Positions 1 to 11,589 of a stretch of DNA of 64,000 bases are shown piece after piece. The translations under genes and the position numbers were made by a program. The DNA comes from Spirodela intermedia. Taxonomy: Eukaryota; Streptophyta; Magnoliopsida; Alismatales; Araceae. The stretch covers positions 3,972,001 to 4,036,000 of the forward strand of contig LR746275.1 of assembly GCA_902729315.2 (NCBI GenBank), given 5' to 3'. How positions within the stretch are numbered: position 1 is the stretch's first letter; the number at the start of each line of letters is the position of its first letter. The notes beneath the pieces are model-generated. The model was not told the DNA's origin. It did no database searches and saw only the letters and a program-made list of their open reading frames with translations.

Positions 1-9
1 GCGCAATCG

Positions 10-50
10 ATGGAAGCTTCGTCCTCAAGGTTGAAGAAGACTCGGCGTTG
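10..50 (+). other. Possible coding exon cut by window start
   Basis: A short open segment starts with ATG at 10 and runs into a perfect-looking donor (TG followed by gtgagt at 51). Read in frame it would encode about 13 residues beginning MEASSSRLKK. It could be the first exon of a gene whose later exons were not found, a 5' leader exon, or chance. No continuation was identified behind the following CT tract, so this is only a note. Confidence 0.18.
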
Positions 51-62
51 GTGAGTCAGCGA

Positions 63-65
<3 letters not shown>

Positions 66-120
<55 letters not shown>
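66..120. repeat. (CT)n microsatellite
   Basis: An uninterrupted CT dinucleotide tract of about 27 units, followed after a short break by further CT-rich sequence to about 160. CT/GA tracts like this recur next to several genes in the window. Confidence 0.95.
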
Positions 121-123
<3 letters not shown>

Positions 124-254
124 GATCTCTTCGTCTTTCTCTCTCTCTCTCTCCAGATCTCTCCCGTATCTAATTCTGTCTCGTTTTCCTGGTCAGGTTC
201 TTTGTGTGGACGGCCCGGGCCGGGCTGGACCTTCAGGATTTACGGCCCAGTTTG

Positions 255-255
<1 letters not shown>

Positions 256-298
<43 letters not shown>
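256..298. repeat. Homopolymer of 43 G
   Basis: An unbroken run of 43 guanines. Runs of this length are very rare in plant genomes and often come from sequencing or assembly, but the flanks are ordinary unique sequence. Confidence 0.95.
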
Positions 299-299
<1 letters not shown>

Positions 300-484
300 G
301 GCGAGCCTGATCCGGCTTGTTTTTTGGCGCGAGGAAATTAACTCAAGGACCATGAAATTTAACAAATTGTGCTCGTACCCGGAGGAAAAAACTTTCCATT
401 AAGGGCCTGCTTTCTCACTGCGTGCCGGAACGGCGATCGTGCCGAATTCGAATCCGAATCCGGTAACCGGCATCTTCCACCGGG

Positions 485-504
485 CACGTGTACGGGCCCA
501 CGTG
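485..504 (+). promoter_or_regulatory. Paired G-box/ABRE elements upstream of the SIS-like gene
   Basis: Two CACGTG cores lie 8 bp apart: CACGTG at 485-490 and at 499-504, the second in the strong ABRE context CCACGTGGC. A GATAAG I-box-like motif follows at about 525. They sit about 430 bp upstream of the TATA box of the SIS-like gene. bZIP (ABF/AREB) binding in ABA and salt responses is known for this motif; its use here is inferred. Confidence 0.55.
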
Positions 505-917
505 GCGCTTATCTGCTCGAAGGAGATAAGATAGGAGGATAAATCCGATGACCATTGAAAGCGAAGGCGTCACGAAATGACGCCGACGGAAACGGCCGAT
601 CGACGCCGAATTATTCGAAACCTCCCTGCTTCTTTAAATAAGTGCGTATATACTCTCCACACCCATTCCTCTCTGCCCGGAAAGACCCACTCATCTATTT
701 TTTTCCATCTTTCCTATTTGTGTTCCTCCCATAAAGATAGGTTATGTCAATTATTACTTAATGTAAAAGTCTTTTATAAAAACTAATTTTACATAAGGGT
801 CTGAATGGAAATAACCCCCTCCCCGTTGTGGGCGGGGAGAAATTCTGGGGTCTTCCAGACGCAGGGGAGGGATGGGCGGAAGAGGACGACGACGCAGTTG
901 CAGGGTGGCGGTGGGTC

Positions 918-924
918 TATAAAT
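918..924 (+). promoter_or_regulatory. TATA box of the SIS-like gene
   Basis: TATAAAT at 918-924 in a GC-rich context, about 195 bp upstream of the chosen ATG, which implies transcription from about 950 and a CT-rich leader of about 165 nt. Confidence 0.6.
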
Positions 925-1115
925 CCCCACACCTTCTCCCTCTGTCCTTCGACTGCTAGTCTCTCTTGCTTCCTGCTCCGCTTCTCCTCTTCCTATTTGG
1001 CAGTTCTGATCTCATCCGCTCCGCTCCTCCTCTGATTCTGGTCTGTCCTCGAACCTTGATCGGCGCGGTTTCGTTAGGTGGCGAGGATCTCCGTTTCTGC
1101 TGCGTCAGCGAGATC

Positions 1116-2964
1116 ATGGAGGCCGAGAAGAAGTCGATCTCCTCTCCTCTGTCTTCGTCCCTCGTTGAGGATGCCTCCGGCGCGACGACTGCACCGAATT
1201 CCTCTTCGTCAAGCCTTTTCCGCTCCGTGTTCCCGCCGGCTTCCACGGTACGTTATCTTCTCCCTCCGTCTGTCGTTCGTGTTCTTTTTCGTTTTTTTTG
1301 CGAGGAATGCGTTAATGTGTCGTCTCCGATATGCCGGCGGATTGCCATGATTAAATATATCGTCGTTGTTTTTGTCTTCAGTGTCCTTTTCTTTTACGAG
1401 TGAGCGGCGGGCTCTGACCATGTTTATAGTTTATACGTTGAATTTCTATGTTATGTTTTCCTGATGATAGTAAATCTTTTTGGTTCCTCGTACATCGGGG
1501 CTTTAGTATAAGCGTTCCTATGATAGTTTAACATAGGTTGACTCTTCCGTATATGAGAATTCAATGCCATTCAAATTTCTTTATATTGTCTTGTTCTGTT
1601 TTTTGTAGGTGTTAGGAGAGGATTCGTCTAGGCCAGACATCTTCGGCACTTTGAGGAAGCGTGAAGGTGAAAATAAGACTTGATCCTCACAATAAATGCT
1701 TCTGCGTGTGTCTGAAGAGGTTTCATCTTGTTACCTGATTAAGGGTTAGATTTTCTGCACGTCGTCTCTTTTGGCAGGTCTGGAGTGTTCCTTGTAGAAG
1801 GATTTCTCATGGATCTAGTGGATGATGTGCTATAATCTCTTCCAAGACCTGCCTTTGTCTATTTATTTTAATTGCTCGTAGAAGATGACTCGAAAATCTG
1901 CCTCCTTCTGAGGGAAACATTCTTCCGTGGTCCAGTGGTTCTCGCTGTAAATATCTACTTTTAAGATTTATCTTCCCCTTCGGACGCTGATGCTCTCAGA
2001 CATGATGCTTTATACTTCATAAACAGTCTCTCTCCGATGGGGGTTGCTAAGATTTCTCGCTGTGAAGACTTTTTCAGATTTGGGTCTCGCGAGAAAAAAA
2101 ATGTCTGAAGGTAGACGGAATTTAACCGTCTAAGAAGGGTTTTTGAAATTCATGCAATCTAAAAACTAAATTCACATCATGGCTTTGTGGGGGTATATTT
2201 TCCCTCAGAACGGTGTTGAATCCTTCTTGTTCTTTTTATTTTCATTTAACTGTCAACAGGTCTTTTTTACTTTCATCTCCTATTTGTTAGCCCCCCCCCC
2301 CCTTACTATTCTGCAACCACGTGTAAGACATAAGCGGTCGCAGGAATTAGATCGAAGTGATTCTTGGAGTGCATTACCTGATCATGCAGCATTAAGCAAG
2401 GTTCCCTGTGCCACTTGTCGTTATCTTTCTTTGGCTTCTAAAATTGCAGCTGCTCAGCTCAGTTCCAGGTCATATAACAAATTTCACGCGGAAGTAATCT
2501 AATTTTCTGGCCGTGGTAGACGTTTTAATTCAAATGTCGCTTGGCATATGGTTTCCAGATGGAGCGTCCCAAGAGAGTGGAGGCGGGGTGTTGCCCGCTA
2601 AAAAGAAGGCCGAAGAGATTGATGGATGTCTCTTTGGTTCGTCCGTGTACTACGGTGGCAAAGACGATTGCGGTGTTCCGTCGAGCTCACCCGACACCAG
2701 ATACAGTGTAAGGCATTGTTACCGAGTACATCAGTCAGAGAAGCCACATTTGAATTCCCCCTCATTTAAATCTTGCTCATTTTCATGATCAGTACAAGAA
2801 GGATGATGTCGATTCAAGCATTTCAAGCGACGCAACCAGAGGGGAATGGTGGCAAGGTATGTAACGGCGGCGGGTTACGGGAGATGAATCTGCTCCATAA
2901 ATAAACATTATGAACAGCTCTGAGCTAACAACGTTTGTTCTCCGCAGGCTCGCTGTATTACTAG
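1116..2964 (+). CDS. SIS: SIS-like (salt-induced serine-rich) plant-specific small protein
   Basis: Five exons: 1116-1247, 1609-1666, 2559-2707, 2793-2856, 2948-2964, all with GT-AG introns, giving 139 residues. The order of conserved blocks matches the plant SIS family: a serine-rich N-terminus starting MEAEKKS, the block LFRSVFPP, a central SSVYYGG motif, and the diagnostic C-terminus GEWWQGSLYY, the last five residues of which come from the tiny 17-nt exon 5. SIS-type proteins are known from Arabidopsis as salt-induced factors that modulate salt tolerance; no enzymatic domain is known. The upstream TATA box and paired ABRE/G-boxes fit stress control. The start is the first ATG of the family-like frame, with a TATA box suitably placed. 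The structure is secure by homology; the function is by family only. Confidence 0.85.
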
Positions 2965-3650
2965 AGGCCGTGCTCCGCTCTCTCAGAGAGAAGAAGGTAC
3001 ACTGAACTGTGCGACGGTGAAAACAAAATCTCTCTTTACACCGAGCTGCCTGGCAGGGCAGCTCGGCTTCTGATCATTTGAATGTCATATCTGGTGCGAC
3101 ACCGCCCCAAAGAGGAAGAGACGTAAATTTTAACCTCCGTCTTTATTCCCTGGGCCGGGACATTTTTATTTGCAGCTTACTAAGCCCAGGTTTTTGGTCA
3201 TTCGGAGACTTTTTCTCTCATACCGACGAAAAACTGTGTGTGTATGTGGGATTGAAGGGTTGACCGGAGCGATCAGCTAGTAGACAGGCGTGTGTGCTCT
3301 ACCTTGCGGAGATTTCTGAGGGATATTCTGATCGCCTTATGAATGGGCGAGCCGGTGACCCAGATGACTGGGGCCGGAGAGTTTTAACGGGGACCTTTCT
3401 CACGACGCTGCTGCTCGCAGGTTGCAGGGGCGGCCACCATGCCATGGCGAGGTGGGGGGTCGCGCTGCCAACCAAGCACGCACACGCACTGGCCTCTACG
3501 CGCCGTAAGTTTGAGGTTTACTACGGGCTTCAGCTGTCCGGACATGAATAACGTACGACGTACACAATAATATAATTCCAGCTTTTTTCGGCGCCCGGCG
3601 TCTCGACCTGGACCCCATCCCATATTCAGTGCCATCATCCCTAGTGCGGT

Positions 3651-3682
<32 letters not shown>

Positions 3683-3816
3683 AAGGCAGGGGTGCTGATG
3701 CAGCAGGCCTTATCACATATGCCCAGGTATATATATAGAGAGAGAGAGTGAGAGAGAGACAGGGAGAGAAAAAACTGAGGGTCGTCCAAACATCAGGTCA
3801 AGCCCAAGGTTTCAGC
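2965..3816. other. Convergent intergenic region between the SIS-like gene and PSF1
   Basis: Holds the 3' ends of two converging transcripts. It contains a CT tract (3654-3682) and short GA/TA-rich patches but no supported gene. Confidence 0.6.
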
Positions 3817-3889
3817 TCACGCGAAAAACTCTTCCATCAAGCCCTGCCATCCACATCCGCAATCAACATCAGACGGGCCCCGCTGGCTT

Positions 3890-3931
<42 letters not shown>

Positions 3932-5480
3932 GGTGTGAAAAGGAGGGAGGGAAGTAAAGCGAAGCCCACCTGGGAGATGTACTGCTCGGCGTCGGTGCGG
4001 CGGACGGAGTGCACCGAGTTCTTGGTGAGGGAGAAGGAGTGGTCTCCGAGGGAGAGATTGTCGCCGATGTCGTCCAGCACCCTCACCTGGATGTACGGGT
4101 CCTTGGGGGGAACCATATCCTGCCCATCCATCCATCCATCCTTAGCACATATACCTTAGTACGTATATATACTATCAGCTGGACACCCAAGGTAGGTGGG
4201 AAGGAAGGAAGGAAGGTGTAATACGCACCACCGTCAAGTCGAGATCGAGCTCCGACATGGAGGACTCGATGGCTGCGGAGTGGTTCTTGAAGTATTCCTT
4301 CTCCGAGAAGCTGAGCTTCTCCTGAATCTCCTCCGGTAGCTTGGCTCCCACCTTCCACCTCAGGCTCCGAATCACCTCCGCTCGGTTGTACCTGCCAATA
4401 GATAACACACCCCACTCCCCTAAGAAAACCAGCCTGCAATACTTCTCCCTCCCACGGAACACTCACACACACACACACACACACACACAGCAAGCAAATC
4501 GAGTTCGATGTCGATCGATTTCAAGAAACACGGCCCCATTCTTCGACAACAGCCCAAACTCAACGGCCCAAGAACATTCGTTGTCCACGCCCAGCCCACG
4601 CCAAACACAATGAAGAGTCGTCGGCTTACATGTAAGCCATTAGGCAGCGTTTGTTGCGGAGCAGAGAGAGGTGATGTGTGACCGCCCCGAAATGGTCCTC
4701 GTTCCTGGCCGTCTGGATGTCCAGCTGCTCGCCTTCCAGCTTCCTTCAGGTCAGGGGATCGCACCAAACTCAGAGAAAGCAATGAACAGAGACCATCGAA
4801 CGGACTTGTGTGAAGTGGGCCGAGAAAATGCTCGACCACGGCAACAAATGCTCTCTCCGACGATATCAAGGGCAGGACAGGGCTTCCTCACCTGATCAAG
4901 GACTGGAGCATCAGATGGTGATTCTCACATTCGGCGATAACCTGGTCGCACGTATCGCTCTGCAGGTTCAGAAGAAGAGACCAAAACGTTGGTCAGAAAA
5001 CAGTTGACCAGAAGAAACCCCATGCTGATTGCTTGTGGTGGTCACTCGAGACCCTCGTGTCGCCCCTCGTAAAGTAGCGTGTGTGTGCGTGTGCAAATGC
5101 TCTACTTCACTAGATAAATGGTCAGAAGAATTGATCCAGAAGTTGTGTGCCGCAGTCAACTAAACGCGGACAAAAAGATGATCTGGTAATCTTCCCAAAT
5201 CGGAAACGATCACAAGTTCGCAGATATACGTCATGACCGCCGGTCTTCACATCCACCGAGGTTCCATCGCAGTAATGCTTAATGCTGGATACGCCCTACG
5301 TTCGTAATCGCTTGGAGAGCATCTTCTGATCTCGGTAAGATCAACGCTAGCGTAGAGAGGGAGGCCGAAGAATTCGATGATAAACGGAGGGTTCGATGGG
5401 CTTACATTGAATGCCTGCAGATTGTCGCTATCAGCAATATCAAGTTCTCTCAGCAATTGCGACGCCGTTCGCCCGTACAT
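3817..5480 (-). CDS. PSF1: GINS complex subunit PSF1
   Basis: Six exons on the minus strand: 5480-5406, 4959-4892, 4743-4630, 4391-4229, 4119-3970, 3843-3817, giving 198 residues, the usual length for plant PSF1. PSF1 is one of four GINS proteins; GINS joins CDC45 and MCM2-7 to form the replicative CMG helicase in the nucleus. Recognisable blocks are the start MYGRTASQLLRELD, the A-domain helix LLRNKRCLMAYMYNRAE, SEKEYFKNHSAAIESSM, and the conserved B-domain stretch DMVPPKDPYIQVRVLDD followed by the R-x-D-A-E motif near the end. The last exon is only nine codons (GLMEEFFA). Intron 4 holds ATCC repeats, and intron 5 holds the GA tract that interrupts a naive reading of the C-terminus. Neighbours are unrelated. 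Confidence 0.93.
3899..3928. repeat. (GA)n microsatellite in PSF1 intron 5
   Basis: A GA dinucleotide tract of about 15 units, next to TAGA repeats, inside the last intron of PSF1. Confidence 0.9.
4464..4489. repeat. (CA)n microsatellite in PSF1 intron 3
   Basis: A CA dinucleotide tract of about 13 units within the intron between exons 3 and 4 of PSF1. Confidence 0.9.
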
Positions 5481-6394
5481 GTTCGAGTTAAAAAAATTCG
5501 AGCAGGCCAGCCGATTTCTCCTGGATGATATTACGCGAGGGGGTCGCGCCAGATGGATCGGGTAATGTCAGCGAAGAACACCAAATCGAAGCAGATAGAA
5601 ATGGAGGAATGAGTCGCGTCCGGCTAAGGTGAACTCTTCGCAGAGTCTATGGCCCCGGATCATCAAATGAGGAGAAAACACCGGACAGAGATCCAGATGA
5701 TTCGCGATCGCGACATGCAGAGTGGGAGCCAGATCCCAAGTTCAGGGAAACCAAAGACAGGCCTCTCCTGACGAGCAGGTTGGGGGAAGAAGAGGAAGGA
5801 GGAGGAGCCAAGACGTCGCTGCCTTGCCCCAGTCATCCCGGCCCCATCCGCCGTCCATCTCACTCTCCTCGTCAGACGCCTCTCTCATCCCCTCCTCCCT
5901 CTCCTAGCCAAAGGACCAAAAATGGTGGACGCCTTTACCTCGGTACGCCGGTGGAGGGTCTACCGTCTCTTTCGGCCGGGATTCCGGCGGTGCCGCCGCC
6001 GCAGGGTCGACGACGATGGAGACGGAGAGCGACCGGAAGAGGGCACCGAAAGGGGACAGCCAAGGGCGGCGCGGATCCGCAGATATTTCAAATCAGATGA
6101 AAAAAAAATATATATATATGCTAAATTACTTACAAACCGGCATGTTCAGACTTATTGTGGAAGTACCCCCCCCCCTTGTACACGTGTGAGGAGGTTTTCA
6201 GGAAAGCCCCTTTTAGTGGGCGTTTTTTGTTTGTCCTCTCTGAAGGGAACGTTTTTGAGGAAATGGACACAGATTTTCCTTTCTGTCCCGAGGCCGACAG
6301 GCCCTGTCGGGAACGGCGGTCGCCCGCCGTTAAATCAGACAGCTCACGCCGAAAGGGAGCCGCCTGAGAGATCCGGATGGGGACGCAACTATTC

Positions 6395-6406
6395 TGCCAC
6401 GTGGCA
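6395..6406. promoter_or_regulatory. Perfect 12-bp G-box palindrome
   Basis: TGCCACGTGGCA, a perfect palindrome centred on CACGTG, the optimal core for plant bZIP and bHLH factors. A related ACGT-core element (GCCACGTC) lies about 30 bp downstream. It sits between two divergent genes, so its target is unknown. Confidence 0.5.
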
Positions 6407-6946
6407 ATCTGACACGGAATCTTCAGAGACGCCACGTCGCCAGCCAGATTCAGATTCCTCAGTGAAGGGCCCCACCCAAAAGTACGCCGGTTCCAAAGAA
6501 CTGGGCGTACCTGGGCCGTTGGATGGCAGGAGGCGCTCCAGGGTGGGCCCAGTGGTACAGAATAAGCCGCAAAGCGGTGGAGCGGAAACACCTGCCCCTC
6601 TCTCTCTCTCTCTCTCTCTAGAGCGAGCAGAATATTACCCGGTCACCGAGGGCCTGGCTGAAATGGGTTAGTTGGATTGGCGGTTGGCGTTAAGGTTATG
6701 GGGCGTTGACTGACTTCTCTCCTGAAGGGGAGATGGAGGGTTTGCGGCATAATTAGTGCACCGAGCCAAGCGGTCAGATCTGATCGAAGGGAACGAGGTC
6801 CGGGGAGGAGGGCGTTTTGGTCATTAGAGGCCCTCCCCCCTCTTGGAGTAGATGGAGTGCAGGTGGACGGAAGCACTACGAGCGGGAGAGGAGAGCGAGA
6901 CGGCGTTTATTAGAAGAGGCCCCTGCGATAGCTCAGGAATTTAGTA

Positions 6947-6951
<5 letters not shown>

Positions 6952-7018
<67 letters not shown>
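6952..7018. repeat. Long (CT)n tract in the leader of the next gene
   Basis: About 33 CT units, ending about 150 bp before the ATG at 7166. It probably lies in the promoter or 5' untranslated region. Confidence 0.95.
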
Positions 7019-7021
<3 letters not shown>

Positions 7022-7165
7022 CTCCCGACTGGTAAGGTACCTTGTAGGGCCACCCGAGGACAAAGGTCGGTGTCTCTCTCCCCGAGAAGAAGCTCGAGAA
7101 ACTGCTTCCATCCCCCGGCGGTGCCTCCCGTCCCTCCGGTCACCGGAGGGTGGAGCTCCGCGGGC

Positions 7166-8994
7166 ATGGCGGAGGAGTTGAAGGATGCGGGGTTCTGGCT
7201 CCCGTCGGGGTTTCTGGCCGACGATTTTCAGAGGGAGGAAGGGGGCGGCGGTGGCGGCGCAGATCCCTGCTTCCCCTCGGAGCTGTCCTCGGAGTGGGGG
7301 TGGGGGTACGGCTCCGACCTGAGCTCGCCAGTCGGGTCTGTCGCAACGGCGGAGAGCAGCGACGAGGAGGACTCCCTTGCAGTGCTCTCGCGGGAGCTGT
7401 CTCGCGACTTGCTGCTCCAGGACAAGGCGAGGACTCCTCCCCTCCCCGCAGGGAAATCGAGCAAGGTAATCTTTCGGCTTTGTTCCCTTCTCCGGTCGAT
7501 TTCCGATGGGAGCTCACGGGGACGATAGGGATCTTCGCTGTTGCAGGAAACTTCTGTGGCGATGTGTTTGTCACCGCAGTCAACCCTGTGCGAGGTGTGG
7601 AGCTGCAACTCCTCCAACGGAGAGACCTCCAAGGGGCCCTCCCTCGTGTCCTCTCCTCTTTCCTCTTCCCTGGAGCGGCGGCACAGGGAGGAGGAGAGCC
7701 CCTGGGATCTGCTCTCCGCTGCGGCCGGGGAGGTCGTCCGGATGGGCCATGGCGGCGCCGACGGGGACGAGAAGTGGGCGTACGGCGGCCGTGGAGTCCT
7801 TGGCGCGCCGGCGAAGAAACCCTCCCCCTCCCCCTCCTCTCCGGCCAAGGCCAGCTCCAGGAGCTATTACGTGAACCCATCTTTGACTCCGCCGCCCCAT
7901 TATAACCTGGTCGGTAAGGTGGGACTCATTCCTCCTCTTGATTTGCAGGAGGTTTCTTTGTTTCTTTGGCAAACTCTGTCGGCTGCTGATCTTCCGGCTG
8001 TTCACGTCGTCTGATCTCCCTTGTTTCTCCTCTTCTTTCGTCCTACAGTTCCAGCCCCTGAAGCAGAAACACCAGACGACGACGGCGACGAAGACGAAGA
8101 TGAGGATGCAAGAGAGCCACCGGTCAAATGGCGACGGCAGCGGGGGAACGGCCGCCGGCCGACCAGGGCCGCAGTGGAGTGCCTCCGGGATGAGGGCCGT
8201 GTTTCTCAGTCCCCGCTCGGGGAGGGATTCCTCCGGTACCGGCGTGTTCCTGCCGAGGATGGAGGGCAACGCTGCCGAGCTACGGAAGAAGCCAGGTATG
8301 GGGTTTTCTCCTTCTGTCCCATCACATCCACGCCCTTCCTTCTGCTCTGCTTTGCTCTGCTTTGCTCTACTCTGCTCTGCTCTGCTCTGCTTTCTGGGGT
8401 GGGTTTTCGATCCCTCCTGATAGCTACCGGCTTTTCCCTCCTGCCTGGACAAGTCGGATCCATCCCCCCTCAACCCACGACGGCGTCTCTTCTTGTCTGT
8501 TTCTGCATCTCTTTCTCTCTCTCTCCGCCTTTCTCTGTATGTATGTTCTTCCTCCTGATCATTCTGGGGGGCGCCTGGTAATTACGTCTTCTTCCTCTCC
8601 TTATTCTTCTGATTCGTCCCCATCTCGTGTTCCCAGCCTGCTCGACCGTCCTGCTCCCGGCGAGGGTTGTCCGCGCCTTGAACCTCGATCTGAACGAGAT
8701 CGCGGCCAAGTCCCGCCTTCCCAGCATCTACGTGATCGGCCGCGGTGAGTCCCCATCCCTTCACCACCACCACCGCCGCCGCCGCCGTTTCTTCTTTCCA
8801 CCATTCACGAAGACGATCGATCTTACTCTCTTCTGGTGGGTTCGTTGGTTGCAGACGCCGCCACCAAGGTAACCGGGGAGAAGGCGGCGGCGGGGATGAA
8901 GCAGAAGCAAGCCCCCCTCCGCCGCCCCCGGGCGCTGCCTGCTAACAGCGACCCCCACGGCGATGTGGCCCTGCCGTCGGAGTGGACCTATTAG
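7166..8994 (+). CDS. Plant-specific protein of unknown function (FWLPSGFL family)
   Basis: Five exons: 7166-7465, 7547-7918, 8049-8295, 8637-8744, 8855-8994, giving 388 residues. The N-terminus (MAEELKDAGFWLPSGFL) and the acidic GSVATAESSDEED block resemble a family found across land plants with no assigned function. The C-terminal blocks GMRAVFL, GTGVFLPRM and STVLLPARVVRALNLDLNE are also family-like, and the protein ends SEWTY. Much of the rest is low-complexity Ser/Pro/Gly sequence. No catalytic motif, membrane segment or signal peptide is visible. The donor after codon 224 was placed at 7918 because only this phase joins to the conserved FQPLKQKH block. I recognise the family pattern but not its role. 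Confidence 0.8.
8336..8392. repeat. Pentanucleotide (CTCTG/CTTTG)n minisatellite
   Basis: About eleven 5-bp units alternating CTCTG and CTTTG within intron 3 of the preceding gene. Confidence 0.85.
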
Positions 8995-11557
8995 TTCCCG
9001 CCGCCGGCCACCCGCCTCCTCCTCCTCTCTCTAATAACCACCATGATCCAATCCATCCGCCTGCAGCAGAGCAGCGGAGATTGTGACAAGGAGAGACTCG
9101 TCGTCGGAGATGAGGTGGATCAGATCCCCGCTTCGTAGTAGATCAGATCAGATCCGATCCTGATCCTCTGATCTCCTTCGTTCTCTGAACAGCACGAAAC
9201 TCGCCGTGCTCCAAGGAAGAGGGAGTACGACGGCGGGGGCTGGGGGGCATAAAACATTGTCTTGTTCTTTGGGGGTGCTGGTTGTAATAATACCGCCGCG
9301 GTACAAGTTAATACCGCTAGTTGTGAAATATTGTCGTTTTCTGCCGTTTTGTCGTTACCTGTCCTGCGTGTGGTGACTGCACACGAAGCGGTCCACGTAG
9401 CGCTGACTGGTGTACATGTGGACCCTCGTGAGTCGCCGGTCGCTATGTGGCTGGCCACTTGGACGCCAAGGTGGCAGTCGGCTATCTCCATTCAGGGCCG
9501 CCGATCCAGGGGTGAGATATTTGGCGCCGCCGCTTTTATTGGGCCTCATGAGGAATAGGAGCTTCTATTAATTCGTTTCGTATTGATGGGGGCGTGGGGC
9601 GGGGGCGAATTTACACCTAAGATAATAATAGGAAATATTCTCCCTCACCCACGGCGCTGGACTTCCGACAGTTGGACCCTCGCCATCGCCATTAATGGAA
9701 AGGCGGCGGAACAGGGGCCGCGGGTGACGGCGGATCTGCCCCCACCGGCAACGGTCGACGGAGATCTTCCGAGGGGATGGGGTCGGTTCTCCCGCCACCC
9801 TTCGCTTTCAACGTCGGCTGATCTCTCCACATCGTCGATCACACGCCTCCATAACGTTCTTCTCCACGCTTCAATCTCTCTCTCTCTCTCGAGTTCTCGT
9901 TGACTTCTCGCGTACCACGAAAGGAGCGTAAGAGAGCAGGGACGCGAGTCACTGCTGACGTAGGTTGCGGGGGGCAAGTTGAGCTAGAAAGCCCACGTGT
10001 CTCGGTATGGACCAGGTGGCTCCGTAAGGCCCTGGGATAGCTCATGCGTACCTCATCTAATTCCCAGAAACATCGACTTAAGCTTGAGGAACGGGTTCAG
10101 CCCCAGTTTCATACTTTGAATTGAAAGTCATTCATTTCCTTAGGGAAAACGGTACCCCAGCTCATTACTCAGCTTCAGACTTTTAGTCAACTGATGCCAC
10201 GTGAATTACATAATCACACCCTCAGTCAGAGAGAGAGAGAGGGTTATATTGATAATGGGCCGGGCCTGGCTTTATTGGGTGGATGGGCTTGGCCGAGTGC
10301 TAGCACATTATCCGCCAGTAGATCCGGGGTGGATGGGCTTGGACGTCATTCAAGTAGATCCGGGGCTAACTTTGACCGGATTCAAGTAGGAAGGAAATTC
10401 TGATAGGTGTCACGTCACCGACACTGCCGCATGCATGGGCATCGAGCGGGGAGCTCATCATTATTGCGCCGCGAGCAGCAAGTAAGCAAGGAGCTCGATC
10501 CTGTAGTCCTCATCTTCTCCGCCATCGCCCCACCTAACTTGCCCCGCTCGCCCAGCTCGCCTTAGGAGGAGCTTCTCGCCTTCACGGCCGATTGGCGTTC
10601 CGCCGTCCCCTGCGCCGCCGCACCGCTTCGCCCCTCGACGGCGGAAGAGAGACGGCGGCGGCGGCGCGGTGGCGGAGGAGGGACGAGTAGGAGCAGGCGT
10701 CGTATAATCTATCCTAGCCCTCCAGCCGTAAACGACCCGCAAATTTGGGAGCTTTTGGTCGGTTCTCCTGGCTCGACCGCCGAAGTCATGGTTTTCCGTA
10801 TACGAAACGATAGACTGACGATCTTCCTCCCCCTTCTTCCCTGGGCTGTTATTCCTCTCGTACAACGCCAGCACGTTATTCACGGGACCCGCTAGGAAAG
10901 ATCAACTGCTACAGAGAGAGGGAGAGAAAGAGAGAGGCTTGCTTGGGGAAGGGAAGTGCTTGTCTTGTACTAGGTAAGAATATATTCCCAGCGAGCAGGC
11001 GAAGGCCTGCGTCACGTCTCGAGTTCTTTCTTCTAATCTGTCTAAATCCGACTGGGTGATGTCGATGTGACCGAGATTTCCACGGCGAGCAGCGGCCAGT
11101 GGAGATCAGTGGGCAACCGATAAAGCGCGCCCCCGTCGCCATCGGGGTCTCCGCATTAGCTTCAATCCATTATTGACGGCGGAGGATTATCTCCTCTCCT
11201 TCTCCAAGGAGCGAGCCCTCCGTAGGAACACGGTTTAATGGACGCTGTCGGCTGGGAAAGTGAGTAATCGCCGCCGGAGTCAGCGAGCAGGGGGAGAGCT
11301 TGTCCGGTCTGGCCATCATCGTACGGGCGCCTGACTCACTTTCCCTGCCTTGGATTCCCGCAAAGATCATCCCTCTCCCTCTATCTCTCTCTCTCTCTCT
11401 CTCTCGCTACGTCTGCTTTAATAGGGCCGCCGCCCGATTCCTTTTGGGGATGGAGAGCATCTTGGCTGGTGTCGGCGCTCTTTCACTTCCCTCTGTTCCT
11501 CGGCCAGCCTCTTTAATCACCTTCCTATCAATCACAGCCATCAGCCCACCAACAGAC

Positions 11558-11589
<32 letters not shown>

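Larger units (their letters stand above)
1..1115. other. 5' intergenic/promoter region of the SIS-like gene
   Basis: Contains the CT tract, the G homopolymer, the paired G-boxes, a TATA box and the probable 5' leader. No recognisable complete gene was found here. Confidence 0.6.
5481..7165. other. Divergent intergenic region between PSF1 and the gene at 7166
   Basis: Serves as upstream sequence for PSF1 on the minus strand and for the unknown gene on the plus strand. It contains a perfect G-box palindrome at 6395-6406 and a very long CT tract at 6952-7018. Long open frames near 5.9-6.7 kb show no family resemblance and are treated as chance. Confidence 0.6.

Noticed and set aside
5922-6671. 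A 249-residue plus-strand open frame upstream of the unknown gene
   Set aside because: Arg/Gly/Pro-rich composition without family motifs. It runs through GC-rich promoter sequence and a CT tract, and no splice structure supports it.
7140-7880. Long minus-strand frames opposite the unknown gene
   Set aside because: Antisense shadow of GC-rich exons; Arg/Pro/Ser-rich and without recognisable domains.
10461-10883. A 140-residue minus-strand frame with some protein-like stretches
   Set aside because: It has no ATG (it begins at GTG), and no upstream exon with a matching phase could be found. It could be a relict exon but is not supportable as a gene.
10909-11142. Minus-strand stretch reading like HIDITQSDLDRLEERTRDV in one frame
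   Set aside because: An in-frame stop lies about 13 codons upstream with no acceptor between, and it does not join to the neighbouring frame.
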